NCBI GenBank assembly: GCA_963693305.1
Contig: OY855909.1
Coordinates: 3,622,241 to 3,686,240 of the forward strand
Length of the DNA: 64,000 nt
Reading direction: 5' to 3'
From: Meandrina meandrites
Taxonomy: Eukaryota > Cnidaria > Anthozoa > Scleractinia > Meandrinidae
Positions within the stretch are counted from its first letter, which is position 1. The number at the start of each line of letters is the position of its first letter. This document shows positions 25,256 through 36,899 of this stretch, one piece after another. The notes beneath the pieces were generated by a model that saw only the letters and a program-made list of their open reading frames with translations, did no database searches and had not been told where the DNA came from. A program made the position numbers and the translations under genes.

Positions 25256-26339
25256 ATTTAAGTCGTGTGAAAATATGTTCACTTGATACTGTAAACTCAA
25301 ACTTTAATTTCCTATAATAAGGTATGTTCATTTGGTAAGGGCTTCAAACAGCCCCTAAACAATTCTTGTATTGTAAAGCATTGTACTTCGTTCATAGAGC
25401 AGTTTTCATTTAGGGTAATTTAATTTAACCCGTAAAACAACATCTAGCAATTAGTGTGTAATAATCAAAACTAAACAAAAGAAAACGATGGAATTAGTGT
25501 CTAATAGTATCTGAAAGTTTAGTTACTATTTCACGGGTTAAGTAAAACCACTCTAAGCGTCGCAAAACCAAAACTTGAGCAACAACACGAAACGCCAACA
25601 GCTCCAAGCAACTGCACGACAGCGGTGCCAAGCGCGGGAAAATTCCCTGACGCATGACGCGGCTGGTTTTGGTTTTGTATCTGATTGGTTGAGTAGTTAG
25701 GCGAATTTTTTAACCAATCAAAAGCGCAGTCAAGCAAAACCAATTGAAAACCGCTCTAAAACATATCACCGCTGTCGTCTTAAAGACGTCAGTTGAGCTA
25801 GTGCATGTAAGTAATGAATTCTTTGTGTTGCATGAAAATAAACCGTACATCGTAGTTGTTTTTTTTTTTTGATGAACATAAAATACATGTATTAATATTA
25901 AACCCACACGATCATCTTTACCAGCGTCGTCGTCGTCCCAGCTCCAAACTTTTCAAAGTTGACGCATACCTCCAGGGTGGGTGGGTGGGGAAAGGAGGAC
26001 GGGAGAAAAGGGGCGGGAGGTGAGAGAAGAGAACTTATCTGTTTTCATTTTATTTTTCCCGTTTTTTAAAAAAAATTCGCGTCCACACGTATCGTTTTCG
26101 TCCGTCCTCACGTATCCGTTTCTGTTTATGAGGGTTGGCCTTGAATCATTCGAGTTCTCCCCTTCCTCGGAAATCAATGTTTGGTCCACAAAATTTTATC
26201 AGCAAGATAAATACTGATCTAACTTAAAGCCTATAAGGTCTTCCTTGTGAATCTCTGTTGACTCGTTTGATGCTTCGATTTTCAAGACTGGTGGTAAAAG
26301 AAGCCCTGCTGATCAAGTTTAAACATTTCACCTGATTGA

Positions 26340-26540
26340 AAATATTAAACGGATGAACAGTTTGAACAGTTTGTGGATGAAAGCCTAGTATAGCGAGTGG
26401 CCATCCAAATGCCGGGAATACCTATCAAGTATGGCTGACTGTTTTTAATGCTGTGCAAGGTGAATATAAGATTTAAGCCTCCGGATTTGAAACCCTACTG
26501 TCCGATTATTCAAACAAAAGCTACTGAAGCAGTGCTTTCT
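26340..26540 (+). repeat. Diverged dispersed units of the 106-bp repeat family
   Basis: GTTTGTGGATGAAAGCCTAG, CATCCAAATG, GTTTTTAATGCTGTGCAAGG, AACCCTACTGTC and ATTCAAACAAAAGCTACTGA follow the same order and spacing as the tandem units at 23205-23690, with many substitutions. Confidence 0.6.
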
Positions 26541-26970
26541 AAACAAGGCGGATCCACATCAATGTTACTGTGCAGTCCTTTCATGAAGTATTACATGACA
26601 GCATGCTTGCACGCATGCTTTCAATACTGTTATATGTGGTTCAGTTTCAGCAGGTACTTCAACAAAATTATTTGATTATAGGTGTCTGGTCTGGCTAAAG
26701 CAATTTGACTAACTGTGAGGTTGTGTATTTGAAAGATCAGACTTTTCATTCCGGCTTGAAAGTTGACTATTACCTGTGTTTTCTGAAAGAAAATATCAGT
26801 AAGTTGCTACAATCATCTTGAAGTCTTTATTCAAATATTCAGCAGTTTCAAAACATATCTTACTATACAAAATAAATTATCTTTAATTATGTAAAATTAG
26901 CATTAAGAATAATTTTTCACTCTTGCCCTTTCAAACATGTTGTGTAAGCTGTCCAGATTTCCAATTTTCT

Positions 26971-27216
26971 CCCATATGAAAAGGCCAGGGATGCTCATCG
27001 GAAATTCTGAATTAAAACCCCTAAAGGAGACCAATCTTGGTGTGGCTCAAACTTTTTTGACCCCTTAAAGATACCAAAATACAAAAAGTAGAATTTATTG
27101 TTCTATATTTTTTCATGTGCAACCCTAAACAAGATATTGGCATTTTCCCCAGAACCTCTTAAAAAGACCAAAAGTCCAAAGTGAGACGATGAGCATCCCC
27201 ACCCCTTTCATATGGC
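26971..27216. mobile_element. MITE downstream of TEX30
   Basis: The terminal inverted repeats are CCATATGAAAAGGCCAGGG with ATGCTCATCG on the left and CGATGAGCATCCC with ACCCCTTTCATATGG on the right. The body reads AATTAAAACCCCTAAAGGAG and has no open frame. A TEX30 poly-A signal (TTTATT on the plus strand, 27094-27099) lies inside it. Confidence 0.65.
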
Positions 27217-27296
27217 AGTGGCAACCCCCCCCCCCCCCCCCCGGACCAATTTCCTGGCTCAGACATCCGGCTTAGGCAATTTCATTTAAAAGTTAC

Positions 27297-29166
27297 CTAT
27301 CTTTCAGCCATAAACACTGACTGACACCACTGAACAAACCACTCACACATCTTAGAGATTACTTCATTATTCACTTTGCTGTGCAACTTAAGTTCATGAT
27401 CAGCTCCTTCGATCCAGTGCACAGTCCAATCATTTGCCATTCTATTTAGAGCGGCCTCCATTAAATCTGGCCGGCAATATGGATCTTTTCTGCCGCTGAT
27501 GAATAATACAGGTACTCCAAGATGTAGCAGTGATGATATTCGAAGCTCAGAGGTCTTTCGTGGTGGATGTAAAGGGTATGACAGACATGCGACACCAAAT
27601 ACAAATTTTGTTGTAAGACTACTGTTTGACGCCACTTCTGCTGCAACTCGTGCTCCCATTGAACGGCCTTCAAATGAAAACAACTTCAAAATCACCGCTT
27701 GGAAAGACGAGTTTGCTTTTTGGTTGTTAGACCTAAACCTATAGCTCAGTTTATCTGGTTGAAATGGTTAAACTGGCTGGCAAATCTGAAATTTCTTCCT
27801 CGAGTCACAAATTATTGTTCTCCAATGCTCTCCCAAACCTTTCAACATAGTTACTAACTATGATTTCAATAATTAATTCTCCACAAATATTTTTATGTAC
27901 CTGCTATGATGCACATCCTTACTGGAAATTCTTCAAAATCTCTCACGAATTCCTGGAAATCAATTGAAATCTTTGCTTTTCAGGAACTTTTAATTAAACT
28001 ACTGTATCTGTGTTGCACAATCCTCATTTTAAAATAGTCTAATCTTACTCAGGGCCATAGGCAAGGGGGTGTGATGGGTGCATCTGCACCCCCTCACGCG
28101 CCACAAAGGTCCGCTTCATCTGAGACGGAGGGTTAAAATGACTCCCAGAATGCAGGAAAGTAGACTTCAAGAACTTGATTTTTCAAAATTTCCCGGGGAA
28201 ATATACCCCCGAATCGCCCCTAGACGTTCTTGCTTCTGGTGCTCGCATCCACCCAAGCAAAAGCCTGCCAACAGCCCTGTTTAATACTCTGTTTTTTCCT
28301 TAAGATAAAACTCTTCATAAATGTATACTCTTCAAAAACGGTGCTCTCATTCACAAAAAAAATCATTCACAAGTTACTTTTCATTATGGGCCCCTAACAA
28401 CTAGCCCCTTCCCCCCACTTTCTTGGATGTAAATCTAGATCTGCCACTGGAAAATCATATATTTCAGTCTCTAATATTATAGATTAAGAATTTCGTGTAA
28501 CAAAACAAAACATGCCCGCAGCAAAAATTCCAAGGACACCCATGGCACTGTACAAGCTAAGATTGTTTGCCCGTGGTAATATCTGGGCTAGATTGCAGAA
28601 TACCCCAATATCTGCAACGCTCAAGCCTTCATCTTCTCTGATTGCAGACGAACGCAGTAGTCGCTTACAGGCGAATACAACCCCCTGAGGTAAAATTTAA
28701 CTAACTTGTTAAAACTGTAAACAAATGTGACATTCCTGGATCATTTGGGTAAACATGATACAAAGCCAAAATCCACCATGTTTAACCTAACAATCCCGGG
28801 GGTTATTAAAAACAATCAAAGATAAGAATTTTACAGATAACTCACCACAACCGCAGTAAAACACTGTGTCCTGTACTGGAAGTTCCTTGTTCTACATGTG
28901 AATCTCAAGCATAGTATCCCTGTACTAGCCAGATGAGCGGCCAGTTTCTCCAAATGAAGATAGTTCATGTCGCCGCCCGCGCCATGCGTCAGAACCACGG
29001 CACATCCATTCCATGAAGAATCGCAAGGAAAGTCAAACACGCCGTCCAGTTCACGATCTTCAACTGGAATTTTTACCGGAACCTGATTAAGCAAAATATC
29101 CTACTGATCAATGTTTAAATCCAGTTTAATCGGACTAAATTCAAGTTTACGTACCTTCCGCGCCAT
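27297..29166 (-). CDS. TEX30: TEX30-like alpha/beta hydrolase family protein
   Basis: Four exons on the minus strand: 29155-29166 (MARK), 28846-29082, 27901-27952 and 27297-27667. They join in phase to 223 residues; human TEX30 is about 227. The N-terminal part has the THGAGGDMN oxyanion-type turn and CLRFTCR. The nucleophile elbow GRSMGAR (Ser about 103) is split across exons 3 and 4; exon 3 encodes EFVRDFEEFPVRMCIIAG. The C-terminal part has LFISGRKDPYC, with the likely acid Asp, and EGADHELK, with the likely catalytic His. The family is predicted to hydrolyse esters or peptides; the substrate is not known to me. A large palindromic transposon sits 94 bp upstream of the start codon, so its promoter may be altered. 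Confidence 0.88.
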
Positions 29167-29260
29167 GTTTGATGTTGCTATGCACGCGGAAAGGACTGGT
29201 CTCCAGAAAGCAGAAGCAGTAGAACCCAATCTCCTCAAAATACTTACGGTTTATCCAAAA

Positions 29261-31990
29261 CAGGGGCGGGGCAGAACACTCTGCGACGCCTGGCACTTTT
29301 TTTGTATCTGAATCATCCAACAACAAATGACGTCACATCCGGTCAAAATCGGTCAAAAATCGGCGCGGCGCTCGTTTCTGTAGAGTTGAAAAGTGAAGTT
29401 TCGGTCGAGTGTGATTTTTTCGTATTTGTGAACCAACACTTTCATGGTATTTTATTATGAGGATATCAGCAAGTTGCAGAGACATTGTTTCGACTTCCTG
29501 AGCAAAGATTTTGGCAAGAGAGGAACGTTTATTATCATTTTGTAGGGGAAAAACAGAGAGCGAAGTGCCATATCATGGCGGATATTTCACACCTTGAAAA
29601 CGAGTGGCGTTCCAACTTTTGGCTCTAGTAGTTCCTGATGCATCGATAACATCATGTTCTATAGCCTACGATCTCCACAACACCATGGATGAAATACTGG
29701 TGATCATAGTTTGTAGTGTTAAGTGCTGGGAGTAGTTAACCCTCGCTGTAAAGTTTTGAAAGTCGCTGTCACTAAAAGCTGTTGTTATTCTTCATCCACG
29801 TGTATTTCGTCTATAAGAGGGAAGCTGCATCGGATGCTGAAGGTTGGTCTTTATTTTTTTCTGCCTTTCCTTTCCTATTATTGTTTTCAGGAAGATTGAA
29901 AACATATACACTTAGGTTTAGAGTAATCAGTTGCCTTTTTTGAGCGTCATTGTGATTTATTTAACGACTTAGCTTCATAATCATGCAGATCACAAGTTAA
30001 TAAATGTGCACACACCATCATCGGCCTCTCCTGGATTTATTCAGAAATTTTAAGCCATCCATATGATATTCTCCAGCAAAAGGAGACCTGATATACATTA
30101 CCCTACCTCACAGGCTTTCCTCCTTAACTGATCCAGTGATCCTCAACTTACTTCCCCTACATATATATACCCTCCAGGCCATGATGATGGGTGTGTGACT
30201 ATATCTGAGAAGTTGAAAGTTGTGTAACAATGGGCAGGTATTTTTTGCAGGCTGCAGGTTGAAACTTTGACCTGCCTAATTTACTTTGTACAACTGATCA
30301 ATACCATTTTCAATGACTTTCCATGACCAGGCTTACACAAGCTAAGGCTGCTGCCTAAGGAAATTTCTAAGGAGCCCTTCGGGCCTTAACATCAAAAGTT
30401 AATTAGGAGCCCAAGCCATTACTTTAGGAGCCCAACCTAAAAGTTGCCATGGTCGATCCTCGGGGGAGGGGAGCAGGGTAGAAGAAAAAAACAAATCTAG
30501 GGGAGGGGCCTGGGGAGCAGCCCCCCCCCCCCCCCCCCTCCCATTCCCTTCCACATGCACAGACGTTCTGATTTGTCAGTAGAGCCTTTGTACCTGAACA
30601 GAGAACTCCTTCGGACAAGATTTTTTCTCTGAGAGCTCCTGAGACTGAGGGTATCCCTCAAATAGTTGTGTCAGAAATTCTAGCTTTCTTAACTTGACAG
30701 TTTATTTAGCCGAGCCTCTCCTTCAATAAAACCCTTTTGACATGAACAGCAGTGTGTATATTAGAAAGTTTCTGTAGGCTTAAAATGAGTTTGAAAATCC
30801 GACCAGTATATTGTGCTGTGTGATGAATGTTGGATAAAATACTGTAAGTTGAAAATGTGTAAAACAAAATAAAACATTGTTTAAAAGGAGTTTTGAACAT
30901 CCAAAGTTTTGAAGCAAAATCAATGAAGCAGCAAAATTATTATTTCACTTTTGCACAGCAAGCTCACTAAAGAACTTGAATTATTGCTACAGTATCAGGT
31001 CTATTTGAAGGTTATTTAAAGATTTTATCTACATTTCATAATCAGTTGTCAAAAATAGACCAGAAAAATTAAGTTGTGAAAAAAAAAACAGTTTCTCAGC
31101 TTATCAAATGAGTTGCTTAGGGACCGGTCATTATTTATGTAGAGGGGGGGAGGGAGAAAAGAAGGGGGGGGGGGGGGTCAAGGCTATTTCAGATTGGCTA
31201 GAGGGGGGGGGGGGCTAAACTTTTTTATAAAGAAGTTTAGGGGGGGTCAGCAGTCTGAGGTATACAGTTTTGTAAGAGGTGTTCATTGGCCAAGGTGGGT
31301 GAAACAGTTAAATAGTAGAGTGCAAACACTATCTGTGAAACAGTAATGCTAAATTGTATAATTTTATGCTAATTCTATTGTTTTTCTTTTGCCTAAACTC
31401 CACTATTATGTACAACTTAGATGATTTGTATTTTACAGAAATACTGTTTGCACTCTAAACTCCATTGTTATCTCAAATTTTAGTTAATAAAGAATCCAGA
31501 CCTATCTGGTTTAATATTTGGTTTGACTGAAATTATTTTCTGCTATAAACAATTTAGTAAAAAGCACGTGACAGGCCTACACAGACTCCTACATTCGTGA
31601 AATTTGTACAGTTGCCGTTTTGTATTGGATTTGGTCGTCCAATTTATTTTGCTTCTCACTTGTATAGAAAGGGCACTATACGCTGTCAGCTGTATTATTA
31701 GGAGGCGTTTTTAGTTGAGAAAAGCCGCAAGACTGCCGCCCAGGATATGTTTTCAGAGGTCATAGGTCTGCATGGTTTCCCGTTACTAGATTTTTGACAC
31801 CTCTGTATTTAACTTGTCATACCTATTGCTATAGCGGTTAGTCTCTGCTCATCCACATATGCAAGATAAGTTTTAGCTCTCAAAATGTTTGAAAAACTGG
31901 CCACTGGTCCACACGATACGCCGATGTTGTGATATAGTAGGTTAGTTCCATTGTTATGCAAAGTAGCTATTAAATTATCTTATGATTGTA
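29261..31990 (+). repeat. Left arm of the giant palindrome
   Basis: This arm pairs with 34171-36891. Matching landmarks include CGGCGCGGCGCTCGTTTCTG at about 29360 versus its inverse at about 36785, and GATACGCCGATGTTGTGATA at about 31915 versus its inverse near 34230. The left copy has a poly-C run at about 30523 that is longer than the poly-G run of its partner. No gene was found; the open frames here are short and mirrored in the other arm. Confidence 0.9.
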
Positions 31991-32194
31991 TGTAGCATGC
32001 ATTTAATAATTACTTAAGGCATATAAGAGGAGATATGAGGTGGGTGGGGGGGGGGGGGGTCATCACGTAAATATTGAAAAAAGAGGGGGGGTCACTTGCT
32101 AATTACCTGGTCTGGAGGGGGGGCCTTACAGAAATTTTGATCTTTCCAATATATTTTTCCCTCCCCCACCTCTACATAAATAATGACCGGTCCC
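31120..32194. mobile_element. Nested 1.1-kb element with TTA duplication (PIF/Harbinger-like)
   Basis: The ends GGGACCGGTCATTATTTATG and CATAAATAATGACCGGTCCC are perfect inverse repeats flanked by TTA on each side (31117-31119 and 32195-32197). A 3-bp TWA duplication is typical of PIF/Harbinger elements. Long G runs follow each end. No transposase is visible. The right palindrome arm holds only the outer part of the same element (34171-35047). Confidence 0.7.
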
Positions 32195-33280
32195 TTATAC
32201 CAATAGATTTTAGTAGTTTTAAAAACATTATTCATGTTATTCAAGCTGTTTTCAGCAAAGTTTTCTAGCACATTATTGTTTTCAAGTGTAATGTTCTCCT
32301 TGTCAAGGTTCAATGAGCGAGATAAAATACAAAACAGTTCCAATGAACAAACAAACAAACTTGATCCACAAAAAGCACTAGCTGATAAGAATGTCACAGA
32401 AAAGGCACATATTTTCTGTTGTTATGAAATTAAGCGTTCTCAAAAGTGAAAAAATAAAAGTTTGAGTTAAATAATAAGCTTAATTACAGTAATTCGTAAG
32501 TGTAACATCAAAACACATCTGCACATTATTTTAGGCTTGTTGAAAAGGTTTTTGAAACAAGCTTTTGCAGATTAAAATTGTCATGATCAGACCTGATGCA
32601 TGGATGGCCAGGAGATTCATTTCACTTTTGTATCCATAAATGTTTACTTCAAATTCACTATAAACTCCTCCAAAACATCAACAAAGCGAACGAAATGTGA
32701 AGCAGCCCATAATACCATTCATTCTTCATTCCATATTTGGGAGTAAGTCCCAGTCCTAAACAGTCGAAAATAAATGGTTTTCGAAGTTGCCAAATTTTGC
32801 AAAAAAAAAAAAATTTAAAAAAAATTATCTCGATTGTTGACAAGTTTAGTATTTCCATTTTGAAATGAAGCACTTACTGTTTTGAACGGGATATATCTTA
32901 CGCCAGTGGAACAAAGTTACAAGGAAATTGAAGTCATTACATGAGAATGGAAAATCGATGCTTAGGCGCCTATGCGGGCTCCTTGAACAAAAATTTAGTT
33001 GCCTGGGCGCCCGTTAGGCAGCAGCCTTGTTACATGTAAAATCCATAATTTTCCAGGCCTGGGAAATAAAAATTGTTAAATCCCATTTCCAGATTTTCCA
33101 TGGACCCACCTTGCATAACAAGGGCTAACAATGAGCATTTAATTTAATTTGTCTTTATGTGAATCATAATACTGCTTCTCTCCCATTCATTAATTTTTCA
33201 GAAAAAGATTTTAATACTGCAGCCAGTCAAGGATTGCATAGATTGTCTTACATTTCTTTTCATCTACTCTTCTATAGGTT

Positions 33281-33640
33281 AAGGGTTATATAAAATCCCA
33301 GAAGAGTGCAAAACATTCAGGAGTGCAATGGCATTTGAGAGCAAGAACGGAAGACAAAGAAAAGACAAGAGCACAAAGAAATCTTAAATGGAAAAGAAGA
33401 AAAAAAATTTAAAGAAGAAGAAGATACAAAAAAGAATTAAAATGAAAAGTAAACTTATCCAAAAAATGAAGCAGCTGAAAAGAAAAAAACAAAAAAGGAG
33501 AAAAAACTCCTTTACGAACTACTACTAAAAAACCAAATTAGATGTAAACAGCTGGCAGCCCAGCTTACCCTCATGGCAACAGAGCTGAGGAAATTAATGC
33601 AGGAAACACAGAATTTGTATCAAAAAGTTGTCATAAATTA
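33281..33640 (+). pseudogene. Lys-rich coding-like remnant in the palindrome spacer
   Basis: From about 33281 a frame reads GYIKSQKSAKHSGVQWHLR and runs into a Lys/Arg-rich stretch. From 33453 a different frame gives a helical, Leu-rich tail (KLLYELLLKNQIRCKQLAAQ and on) that ends at TAA near 33638. The two parts are out of frame across an A-rich tract, so this is either a decayed protein gene of the transposon or an assembly error in a homopolymer. I do not recognise the family. Confidence 0.35.
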
Positions 33641-34170
33641 AAACTCAGTGGTTAGTTTTTTATACAAAATAAGTTAAATTATGGCTGTAGAGCAACAAAA
33701 TGAACATTTTAAACAAAAAATGTTATTATGAAATTACCACTCAGTTCTAAGCACCTTCTTCAAAATAAGTCAAACGAAACTATAACAACCCTCCAAGTTA
33801 AGACCGTTTTAGTCACCATGGCGACTAAACCTTTGGAGCCGGCGACTAAATTGGAACCGACAATGATTATGACAATGATTAAAAGTGTGAGGTTAATTTA
33901 GCGACTAAAAGTTTTAACTGGCGACCAAACTTGAGCAGTCAGTGGCCAAATGGCCACTAAGAAAAAAAATAAACTTGGACGGTTGTGTAAGTCTTTATAA
34001 AGTATGTTTAATTCAACGGAAATGACAACTTTATTTTTTGCAAGAACGTGTACAGTGTACATAGATCTATTTCTACAAATTTTTTAAAGAAATAACTTAA
34101 CAGTTCATGCAGGCCTCAAATGAAAAAATATTTTCAAAAATCTTTCCAGAGAGCTATTAATCAATTATCT

Positions 34171-36891
34171 TACAATCATAAGATAATTTAATAGCTACTT
34201 TGCATAACAATGGAACTAACCTACATGTACTATATCACAACATCGGCGTATCGTGTGGACCAGTGGCCAGTTTTTCAAACATTTTGAGAGCTAAAAACTT
34301 ATCTTGCATATGTGGATGAGCAGAGACTAACCGCTATAGCAATAGGTATGACAAGTTAAATACAGAGGTGTCAAAAATCTAGTAACGGGAAACCATGCAG
34401 ACCTATGACCTCTGAAAACATATCCTGGGCGGCAGTCTTGCGGCTTTTCTCAACTAAAAACGCCTCCTAATAATACAGCTGACAGCGTATAGTGCCCTTT
34501 CTATACAAGTGAGAAGCAAAATAAATTGGACGACCAAATCCAATACAAAACGGCAACTGTACAAATTTCACGAACGTAGGAGTCTGTGTAGGCCTGTCAC
34601 GTGCTTTTTACTAAATTTTTTATAGCAGAAAATAATTTCAGTCAAACCAAATATTAAACCAGATAGGTCTGGATTCTTTATTAACTAAAATTTGAGATAA
34701 CAATGGAGTTTAGAGTGCAAACAGTATTTCTGTAAAATACAAATCATCTAAGTTGTACATAATAGTGGAGTTTAGGCAAAAGAAAAACAATAGAATTAGC
34801 ATAAAATTATACAATTTAGCATTACTGTTTCACAGATAGTGTTTGCACTCTACTATTTAACTGTTTCACCCACCTTGGCCAATGAACACCTCTTACAAAA
34901 CTGTATACCTCAGACTGCTGACCCCCCCTAAACTTCTTTATAAAAAAGTTTAGCCCCCCCCCCCCTCTAGCCAATCTGAAATAGCCTTGACCCCCCCCCC
35001 CCTTCTTTTCTCCCTCCCCCCCCTCTACATAAATAATGACCGGTCCCTAAGCAACTCATTTGATAAGCTGAGAAACTGTTTTTTTTTTTCACAACTTAAT
35101 TTTTCTGGTCTATTTTTGACAACTGATTATGAAATGTAGATAAAATCTTTAAATAACCTTCAAATAGACCTGATACTGTAGCAATAATTCAAGTTCTTTA
35201 GTGAGCTTGCTGTGCAAAAGTGAAATAATAATTTTGCTGCTTCATTGATTTTGCTTCAAAACTTTGGATGTTCAAAACTCCTTTTAAACAATGTTTTATT
35301 TTGTTTTACACATTTTCAACTTACAGTATTTTATCCAACATTCATCATCACAGCACAATATACTGGTCGGATTTTCAAACTCATTTTAAGCCTACAGAAA
35401 CTTTCTAATATACACACTGCTGTTCATGTCAAAAGGGTTTTATCGAAGGAGAGGCTCGGCTAAATAAACTGTCAAGTTAAGAAAGCTAGAATTTCTGACA
35501 CAACTATTTGAGGGATACCCTCAGTCTCAGGAGCTCTCAGAGAAAAAATCTTGTCCGAAGGAGTTCTCTGTTCAGGTACAAAGGCTCTACTGACAAATCA
35601 GAACGTCTGTGCATGTGGAAGGGAATGGGAGGGGGGGGGGGGGCTGCTCCCCAGGCCCCTCCCCTAGATTTGTTTTTTTCTTCTACCCTGCTCCCCTCCC
35701 CCGAGGATCGACCATGGCAACTTTTAGGTTGGGCTCCTAAAGTAATGGCTTGGGCTCCTAATTAACTTTTGATGTTAAGGCCCGAAGGGCTCCTTAGAAA
35801 TTTCCTTAGGCAGCAGCCTTAGCTTGTGTAAGCCTGGTCATGGAAAGTCATTGAAAATGGTATTGATCAGTTGTACAAAGTAAATTAGGCAGGTCAAAGT
35901 TTCAACCTGCAGCCTGCAAAAAATACCTGCCCATTGTTACACAACTTTCAACTTCTCAGATATAGTCACACACCCATCATCATGGCCTGGAGGTATATAT
36001 ATGTAGGGGAAGTAAGTTGAGGATCACTGGATCAGTTAAGGAGGAAAGCCTGTGAGGTAGGGTAATGTATATCAGGTCTCCTTTTGCTGGAGAATATCAT
36101 ATGGATGGCTTAAAATTTCTGAATAAATCCAGGAGAGGCCGATGATGGTGTGTGCACATTTATTAACTTGTGATCTGCATGATTATGAAGCTAAGTCGTT
36201 AAATAAATCACAATGACGCTCAAAAAAGGCAACTGATTACTCTAAACCTAAGTGTATATGTTTTCAATCTTCCTGAAAACAATAATAGGAAAGGAAAGGC
36301 AGAAAAAAATAAAGACCAACCTTCAGCATCCGATGCAGCTTCCCTCTTATAGACGAAATACACGTGGATGAAGAATAACAACAGCTTTTAGTGACAGCGA
36401 CTTTCAAAACTTTACAGCGAGGGTTAACTACTCCCAGCACTTAACACTACAAACTATGATCACCAGTATTTCATCCATGGTGTTGTGGAGATCGTAGGCT
36501 ATAGAACATGATGTTATCGATGCATCAGGAACTACTAGAGCCAAAAGTTGGAACGCCACTCGTTTTCAAGGTGTGAAATATCCGCCATGATATGGCACTT
36601 CGCTCTCTGTTTTTCCCCTACAAAATGATAATAAACGTTCCTCTCTTGCCAAAATCTTTGCTCAGGAAGTCGAAACAATGTCTCTGCAACTTGCTGATAT
36701 CCTCATAATAAAATACCATGAAAGTGTTGGTTCACAAATACGAAAAAATCACACTCGACCGAAACTTCACTTTTCAACTCTACAGAAACGAGCGCCGCGC
36801 CGATTTTTGACCGATTTTGACCGGATGTGACGTCATTTGTTGTTGGATGATTCAGATACGAAAATTTGAGGAGTTTTCTGCCCCGCCCCTG
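34171..36891 (-). repeat. Right arm of the giant palindrome
   Basis: This is the inverse copy of 29261-31990. Its inner edge (TACAATCATAAGAT at 34171) falls inside a truncated copy of the nested TTA-flanked element that is complete in the left half. The inversion breakpoint therefore postdates that nested insertion. Confidence 0.9.
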
Positions 36892-36899
36892 ATCCAAAA

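Larger units (their letters stand above)
23894..27296. other. Intergenic region between JAK and TEX30
   Basis: No gene is supported. A variant poly-A signal ATTAAA at about 23955 could serve JAK. The region holds a micro-palindrome at 25188-25255, a GC-richer block at about 25550-25760 containing CCAAGCGCGGGAAAA (also seen near 40550 and 45460), diverged 106-bp-family repeats at 26340-26540 and a MITE at 26971-27216. Short open frames here lack family resemblance. Confidence 0.6.
29261..36891. mobile_element. 7.6-kb giant inverted-repeat DNA transposon (hAT-like ends, 8-bp target duplication)
   Basis: The element starts CAGGGGCGGGGCAGAA and ends with the inverse, TTCTGCCCCGCCCCTG. ATCCAAAA stands at both edges (29253-29260 and 36892-36899). 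CAGGG-type ends and an 8-bp duplication fit the hAT superfamily; P-like elements also make 8-bp duplications. The left arm 29261-31990 and right arm 34171-36891 are near-identical inverse copies of about 2.7 kb, around a 2.2-kb spacer. The first 45 bp of the arms differ inside the terminal 16 bp, and poly-G/C runs differ in length. No transposase was recognised. The equal duplications suggest the whole palindrome moved as one unit. Confidence 0.85.

Noticed and set aside
28488..28684. Acceptor-preceded minus-strand frame GVVFACKRLLRSS... ending in a hydrophobic tail, considered as TEX30 exon 3
   Set aside because: It lacks the hydrolase pattern. The 27901-27952 exon joins both neighbours in phase and supplies the expected segment before GRSMG. 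An alternative last exon cannot be fully excluded.
30424..35765. Mirrored short open frames inside the palindrome arms
   Set aside because: All are short, present as inverse twins, and lack transposase or other recognisable motifs.
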